Source of the DNA: an uncultured Bacteroidota bacterium
GTDB taxonomy: Bacteria; Bacteroidota; Bacteroidia; Flavobacteriales_D; Crocinitomicaceae
Assembly: GCA_937899625.1 (NCBI GenBank)
Contig: CALCCB010000162.1
Coordinates: 1-64,000 of the forward strand
Length of the DNA stretch: 64,000 nt
Direction: 5' to 3'
Position 1 is the first letter of the stretch. Each line of letters starts with the position of its first letter. This document shows positions 59,824 to 64,000 of this stretch, piece by piece. The position numbers and the translations under genes are program-made. The notes under the pieces are model-generated. The model searched no databases. It had not been told where the DNA came from and saw only the letters and a list, made by a program, of their open reading frames with translations.

Positions 59824-61521
59824 ATGAAAAAAACCGGTCTACTGGCTTTGTCCTTTGTGGCAATTACTTCCGTTTTCGGACAAGGAATTCCACCAAGCAT
59901 TACTGGAAATATTGAATCCAATTTTCAATATCTCCAAGAAGATTCGATCATTGGTGCCAACCAACCCGCAGAAAAAGGTTTGTTGAACTCCTACATGAAC
60001 TTATTTTACACTCAAGGAAATGTCAAGGCCGGAATGCGCGTTGAGTCCTATCTACCAAGGATCAATGGATATCCAGCTGTTTTTGATGGTACGGGGATCG
60101 GAATGCGCTACATTGGTTATGCCAATGATTTCGTTGACGTAACTCTAGGTTCGTTTTATGAGCAGTTCGGATCAGGACTTTCATTAAGAGCTTATGAAGA
60201 TCGTGCGTTGGGATACGACAACATGCTTGACGGTGTGCGTCTGAAAATCACTCCAATGAAAGGTTTAGAAATTAAAACTGTTTACGGAAAGCAGCGTTAT
60301 GCCTTTATTGAGGGACAGATCCAGCATAGTCCTGGAGTAGTAAGGGGATTCGATGGAGAGCTCCATCTGAATGAAGCGTTTAAACTATTGTCTGAAAAGA
60401 AACTCGACATTACTGTTGGTGGTTCCTTTGTTAGTAAATATCAACGAGACGATAATGACGCATTGATCCTACCTGAAAACGTAGGTTGCTACGGAGGAAG
60501 AACCAAATTAAGATATGGAAAGTGGGCCTTTGACGCAGAATATGTGATCAAGGAACAAGACCCTTCGCAAGACAACGATTACATCTACAATTTTGGACAT
60601 GCATTGGTTACGAACTTAACTTATTCTCAAAAAGGACTTGGGATCTTGTTGTCTGCAAAGTCAGCTGACAACATGAGTTATCGTTCGGATCGTACAAAGC
60701 AGCTTCAAAACGTGTTGATCAATTATCTTCCGTCGTTGAACAAGACGCATACGTATAACCTCGTCGCTTCTCTTTATCCGTATGCCACTCAACCGGTGGG
60801 TGAAATTGCTTACCAGGCTGAGGTGTTGTACTCTTTCAAAAAAGGTTCACCGATCGGTGGGAAGTACGGGACTTCGATCAATGCAAATTACTCATCGGCA
60901 TACCGACCAATGCGACATACTTCAGGGATCAACCCATTGGATTCGACAGGCGTTACCTATACAAGTGGAATTTTTGACATGAGCGATAGTTTGTATTGGA
61001 GAGACATCAATTTTAATATTACGAAGAAGTTCAATAAGAATTTCAACATGATCCTTAGCTATTTCAATATTACGCTGAACAATGATGTGGCAACAGTAAC
61101 GAAAGTGCAAGGTTTTATTAAGTCACATATTTTCGTTCTTGAGACAGGACATAAGTTCAAGAACAAGTCGTCTATGCGAACGGAATTGCAATGGTTATTG
61201 ATCAATCGTAAAGATGGTTTCCCGGTCGACAAAGGAGACTGGGCAACATTACTGATCGAATACACGATCAATTCAAACTGGTTTGTGAGTGTAATGGACC
61301 AGTATAACTACGTGACTTTTGATTCGTCGATCCTGCATGAGGTGGATGGTAAATACCACAGAGCACATCACCCATATTTCACTGTAGGGTATATCCATGA
61401 AGCAACACGTATCATGGCTTCCTATGGTAGACAACGTGCCGGATTGTTCTGCGTTGGAGGTGTATGCCGTCCAGTGCCTGCATCCAATGGTTTAACGATC
61501 TCATTTACGCACAGTTTTTAA
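59824..61521 (+). CDS. DUF6029-family outer-membrane protein
   Basis: 565 residues with a signal peptide (MKKTGLLALSFVAITSVFGQ). The mature part matches the family pattern I know as DUF6029: ITGNIESNFQYLQED, the SYMNLFYTQGNVKAGMRVESYLP segment, GTGIGMRYIGY, LGSFYEQFGSGLSLRAYEDRALGYDN and DGVRLKITP, then a series of barrel strands ending in TISFTHSF. The C-terminal Phe fits outer-membrane insertion. Function unknown. It sits 34 bases after the TlpA-like gene and nine before the Omp28 gene; this neighbourhood recurs in Bacteroidota in my recollection. Confidence 0.85.
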   Translation: MKKTGLLALSFVAITSVFGQGIPPSITGNIESNFQYLQEDSIIGANQPAEKGLLNSYMNLFYTQGNVKAGMRVESYLPRINGYPAVFDGTGIGMRYIGYANDFVDVTLGSFYEQFGSGLSLRAYEDRALGYDNMLDGVRLKITPMKGLEIKTVYGKQRYAFIEGQIQHSPGVVRGFDGELHLNEAFKLLSEKKLDITVGGSFVSKYQRDDNDALILPENVGCYGGRTKLRYGKWAFDAEYVIKEQDPSQDNDYIYNFGHALVTNLTYSQKGLGILLSAKSADNMSYRSDRTKQLQNVLINYLPSLNKTHTYNLVASLYPYATQPVGEIAYQAEVLYSFKKGSPIGGKYGTSINANYSSAYRPMRHTSGINPLDSTGVTYTSGIFDMSDSLYWRDINFNITKKFNKNFNMILSYFNITLNNDVATVTKVQGFIKSHIFVLETGHKFKNKSSMRTELQWLLINRKDGFPVDKGDWATLLIEYTINSNWFVSVMDQYNYVTFDSSILHEVDGKYHRAHHPYFTVGYIHEATRIMASYGRQRAGLFCVGGVCRPVPASNGLTISFTHSF

Positions 61522-61530
61522 TTGAGTACT

Positions 61531-62505
61531 ATGAAAAAGATACTTATCCTTTCTTCTATTGTATCAGCTTTTCTGATCGCGTCATGTGACAAGGTAGAAA
61601 ACCCATTTCCTCCTTCTGCAAATGTAGATCTGGATACAACGATCTATCCGGGAACGTGGGCAGATTATGTTGCGAATGAGTGGCCTGATTTTGCTGCTTT
61701 ACCGGATGAAAATCCAAACAGAAATGCATTGATCGAAGACTACACAGGACACAATTGTAACAATTGCCCCGCTGCAGCAACGATAGCGCATGGATTACAT
61801 GAAACGAACCCAACGAGAGTTTTCGTGGCAAGTATTCACGCATCAAACACTACATCTGGAACTTCTTCTTTTCAGGCTGTGAATATTGCTGCGGGTTATA
61901 CGGTAGATTTTACAAATCCGCATAGCCTTGCTCTAGGAACATATTTCGGAATTACCCTACCAAATTCAGGGTTCTTTGGAAACCCTGCGGGAACGGTTAG
62001 TCGTACAAATTTAGCTGGAGAATACTTTTCGGCTTCAGGATCCTGGTCGACAAGAGTGAATGATGTAATGAATTCCTCTTTAAAAGTGAAGATCAAGGCG
62101 AAGCTCAACTACTATGAAACTCCATCGCACGGATTCTTTCTTCATACAGAGATCGAAAAGGTGGATGCATCAATCACCAATGACCTTGGAATAGTAGCAT
62201 GGCTGATCGAAGACACACTTGTTGCTCCTCAAAACGTAAACAACGCACTTATCAACGACTACGTTCATAGAGACATTATGCGTGGTTCACTTGATGGGTT
62301 AACTTGGGGTCAAACATTAACTTCTGAAATGATGACCAATGGGAAATACTGTGTGAATTACAGTTATATCCTACCTGATCAGTTGTATCCTCAAAACGGA
62401 ACTTCAACAGGTCACAATCCGGAGAACATGCACGTTTTGATCTATGTGTATGACAAAACAACGCTGGAGATCTACCAGGTGATCAAAAAGAAGATCATTC
62501 CTTAA
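61531..62505 (+). CDS. Omp28-family lipoprotein with thioredoxin-like CxxC
   Basis: The ORF-track TTG is directly after the previous stop; the ATG at 61531 (MKKILILSSIVSAFLIASC) is right, with a lipobox at C19 and 324 residues. The thioredoxin-like part has DYTGHNCNNCPAAA (C76, C79), FVASIHASNT and NSGFFGNPAGTVSR. A beta domain follows. Omp28 was first described as a Porphyromonas outer-membrane adhesin-like lipoprotein. With the TlpA-like protein in the same unit, a thiol-redox pair is a reasonable guess. Confidence 0.88.
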   Translation: MKKILILSSIVSAFLIASCDKVENPFPPSANVDLDTTIYPGTWADYVANEWPDFAALPDENPNRNALIEDYTGHNCNNCPAAATIAHGLHETNPTRVFVASIHASNTTSGTSSFQAVNIAAGYTVDFTNPHSLALGTYFGITLPNSGFFGNPAGTVSRTNLAGEYFSASGSWSTRVNDVMNSSLKVKIKAKLNYYETPSHGFFLHTEIEKVDASITNDLGIVAWLIEDTLVAPQNVNNALINDYVHRDIMRGSLDGLTWGQTLTSEMMTNGKYCVNYSYILPDQLYPQNGTSTGHNPENMHVLIYVYDKTTLEIYQVIKKKIIP

Positions 62506-62531
62506 TTTGATTCATTGAACACACATTATAG

Positions 62532-62555
62532 AAAAGGGGCAAATTGCCCCTTTTT
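62532..62555 (+). terminator. Rho-independent terminator of the TlpA/DUF6029/Omp28 unit
   Basis: AAAAGGGGC, a five-base loop, GCCCCTTTTT. It lies 26 bases after the Omp28 stop. Confidence 0.88.
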
Positions 62556-62632
62556 CATTTTTTAACACATTGGGGTATACTTTTTTTAAAACGTTTTCGT
62601 TAATTTGAGAGAACAAACAAACCATTGTAGCT

Positions 62633-62833
62633 ATGCTTGAACTGACTAAAAAGATCCTGGTTAAGGTGAGTTTTGATGCCAAGTTGTTTCAAAAAGAACT
62701 TCACAAAGCACTCAAATGGATCCAAGATGCCGAAGAGGTCAAAAAATTTCAAGAGTGGTGTATTGTCGAATTTGGCACGAAGTACCCGATTATTATTAAA
62801 CAGGCCTTTGAATTGGCCGCCGTAAAAAACTAA
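62633..62833 (+). CDS. Small conserved-looking protein (66 aa)
   Basis: 66 residues, no signal peptide or membrane segment. It is mostly helical: MLELTKKILVKVSFDAKLFQKELHKALKWI, then a short loop and EEVKKFQEWCIVEFGTKYPIII. The composition and the small size resemble uncharacterised short cytoplasmic proteins found in many Flavobacteria. It has its own surroundings: a near-match -7 box (TTAATTTG) about 30 bases upstream and a strong terminator directly after the stop. This supports expression as a single gene. Function unknown. Confidence 0.72.
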   Translation: MLELTKKILVKVSFDAKLFQKELHKALKWIQDAEEVKKFQEWCIVEFGTKYPIIIKQAFELAAVKN

Positions 62834-62859
62834 AAAAGGGGAGCAGTTGCTCCCCTTTT
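62834..62859. terminator. Bidirectional Rho-independent terminator
   Basis: AAAAGGGGAGCA and TGCTCCCCTTTT pair perfectly across GT. It lies directly after the stop of the 66-aa gene and 20 bases after the convergent biotin-carrier stop, so it probably serves both. Confidence 0.88.
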
Positions 62860-62878
62860 GTATTTCTTGTTCTCTATC

Positions 62879-63346
62879 TTATTCGAATTCGATCAGAACA
62901 GATCCTTTGTCTACTACCTGATCTTTTGACACCAATATCGCTTTCACTTTTCCTATTCCTTCTGCCTTCAGAACGTTCTCCATTTTCATGGCTTCCAGTG
63001 ACAACACCTCATCTCCCGGATTCAATTCCTGTCCAATTGCAACAGCAACATTCACAATTCTACCCGGCATTGGAGCCTGAAGCTCTTTCAACTTCTTGAT
63101 CTTCGGTTTGTCAAGTCCAAGCGAAGCGATCAGATCATCAAGTTCTCCTTTTTTCTTCACCTCGAAAACACGGTGATTGATCTTGATCTTTAATCGATTG
63201 TCTTCCGATCTGTCTTCCATCAATTCTCCATGAAATACTTCTCCTTTATAAGTGAGGGTGAAAAAGGAATTGTCTTCCCATTCAACTACTGCACCATCTG
63301 TACCAAGTACATCCTTACCGTCAAAGTTCCAAACGCGATTTGCCAT
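62879..63346 (-). CDS. Biotinyl carrier protein of an acyl-CoA carboxylase
   Basis: 155 residues. The C-terminal ~75 residues are a biotinyl domain with the target lysine K121 in SLEAMKMENVL and the turns APMPGRIVNV and GDEVLSLEA. The N-terminal ~80 residues form a beta domain (VVEWEDNSFFTLTYKGEVFHGELM) typical of the stand-alone carrier of Bacteroidota propionyl-/methylmalonyl-type or acetyl-CoA carboxylases. The carboxylase and transferase subunits are not adjacent in the window. A -7 box lies 17 bases before the ATG. Confidence 0.9.
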   Translation of the reverse strand: MANRVWNFDGKDVLGTDGAVVEWEDNSFFTLTYKGEVFHGELMEDRSEDNRLKIKINHRVFEVKKKGELDDLIASLGLDKPKIKKLKELQAPMPGRIVNVAVAIGQELNPGDEVLSLEAMKMENVLKAEGIGKVKAILVSKDQVVDKGSVLIEFE

Positions 63347-63363
63347 TTATCCTTTATTTATTG

Positions 63364-63371
63364 CAAAAATA
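63364..63371 (-). promoter_or_regulatory. -7 box TATTTTTG of the biotin carrier gene
   Basis: Minus-strand exact TAnnTTTG, 17 bases before the ATG at 63346. Confidence 0.5.
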
Positions 63372-63451
63372 ACAGAAACAAGATGCCTTGAAATAAATTT
63401 TCTTCCAATTCCGATATAAATCATCAGATTTGTACACCATAAATGAATAAC

Positions 63452-64000
63452 ATGAAGAAAATTCTTTTTCTCTTTTCTGCCTCAATTCTGATGGCATGTT
63501 CGAATGTCGATAAGGAACCCAAAACGATCGTCGACAATTCCAATGAAGCAGTGGTTGAAGAAGTCATAGAGACACCTACTGAAAGACCTGTATACAGAGA
63601 AGCCGAAACTATTTTGACGGACCTGATCCACACCAAGCTTGAAGTGAATTTCAACTGGGATCTGTCCAGAATGAACGGTGTAGCTACGATCACTGCCAAA
63701 CCTCATTTTTATACATCAGACAGTTTGATCCTTGATGCAAAAGGAATGGATATCAGCGCTGTTTCTTTGAATGATAAAGCATTGAAGTTTGCATATGACA
63801 GTTCTTTTTTGAGAATCCAGCTGGATAAAAAATATACACGCAAAGAAAACTACACAGTAAGCATCAAATATGTTGCTAAACCGGATGAAAGAACGGTTGG
63901 CGGAAGCGCTGCGATCATGTCGGATAAAGGATTGTACTTTATCAATCCAAAAGGAGAAGATAAAAACAAAATGCCTCAGATCTGGACTCAAGGCGAAACG
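63452..64000 (+). CDS. M1-family aminopeptidase lipoprotein, 3' end outside window
   Basis: 183 codons are open from the ATG at 63452 to the window edge; the ORF track misses it because no stop is reached. MKKILFLFSASILMAC has a lipobox with the Cys at 16. After an acidic linker the N-terminal M1 domain begins: LTDLIHTKLEVNFNWDLSRMNG, TITAKPHFY, LILDAKGMDI, YTVSIKYVAKP, and DKGLYFINPKG, ending at IWTQGET, the block just before the exopeptidase region. The zinc motif HExxH lies beyond the window. Likely an envelope-anchored enzyme that removes N-terminal residues from peptides. Confidence 0.88.
   Translation, partial: MKKILFLFSASILMACSNVDKEPKTIVDNSNEAVVEEVIETPTERPVYREAETILTDLIHTKLEVNFNWDLSRMNGVATITAKPHFYTSDSLILDAKGMDISAVSLNDKALKFAYDSSFLRIQLDKKYTRKENYTVSIKYVAKPDERTVGGSAAIMSDKGLYFINPKGEDKNKMPQIWTQGET

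Noticed and set aside
1-64000. tRNA, rRNA, CRISPR or prophage genes
   Set aside because: No cloverleaf, rRNA core, regular spaced repeat, integrase or phage structural gene was seen on either strand. Small non-coding RNAs cannot be excluded by reading.

Overview
This 64 kb window comes from a Bacteroidota chromosome, most likely a marine or freshwater member of the Flavobacteriales (a Crocinitomicaceae/Fluviicola-like placement is only an inference). Six secreted proteins end in type IX secretion (T9SS) sorting domains. Genes almost never have a Shine-Dalgarno sequence. Many promoters show the Bacteroidota -7 box TAnnTTTG. Gene families such as DUF6029, Omp28, DUF2911 and RemB-like barrels are typical of this phylum. 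The window looks chromosomal and mostly housekeeping. I found no rRNA, tRNA, CRISPR array, transposase or phage gene.

Layout. 1-2870: three same-strand genes (a ParE-type toxin cut by the window edge, a seven-repeat T9SS cargo protein, a DUF2490 protein), each followed by a long inverted-repeat site resembling an integron attC site. This looks like the right end of a gene-cassette array without a visible integrase, and it is the most unusual part of the window. 2875-12600 (mostly minus): T9SS cargo, a SUFU protein, a small Lys-rich secreted peptide, DUF2911, ispD, a YqaA-type membrane protein, another T9SS cargo protein, and a nitrilase/aminotransferase pair that fits glutamine transaminase plus omega-amidase. 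12737-22195: two small envelope proteins, hemL, then a long plus-strand run of kynU, a small membrane protein, kmo, an envelope protein, an ArsC-like protein, an EamA transporter, yicC, gmk and nadD. 22192-33531 (minus): a polytopic GT-C-like protein, scoB/scoA, PBP1A, rodA, mrdA, mreD, mreC and mreB, which together form the cell-shape and peptidoglycan cluster. 33626-43986: purH, a lysyl-endopeptidase-like T9SS protease, an orphan response regulator, dCMP deaminase, a C-terminal processing protease, an unknown membrane protein, a secreted C1 peptidase and a BlaI-type repressor. 43975-49424: DUF2891, dxr, metF, a small secreted protein, ribE and an alpha/beta hydrolase. 49565-58167: a 1171-residue SprB-repeat T9SS protein with a partner, three tandem ssb paralogues, and two outer-membrane barrels. 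58253-64000: T9SS cargo, a TlpA/DUF6029/Omp28 set, a small conserved protein, a biotin carrier protein, and the start of an M1 aminopeptidase lipoprotein.

How the genes fit together. ispD and dxr show isoprenoid synthesis by the MEP route. kynU, kmo and nadD point to NAD synthesis from tryptophan by the kynurenine route. mreBCD, mrdA, rodA and PBP1A build the lateral wall. The T9SS cargo proteins, protease and barrels make up the secreted and outer-membrane layer.

Many ORF-track starts are upstream extensions using TTG or another early codon. I moved the starts wherever a signal peptide, a promoter box or an overlapping upstream stop decides the matter, and say so in each entry. All calls come from reading the sequence; no database search was run.
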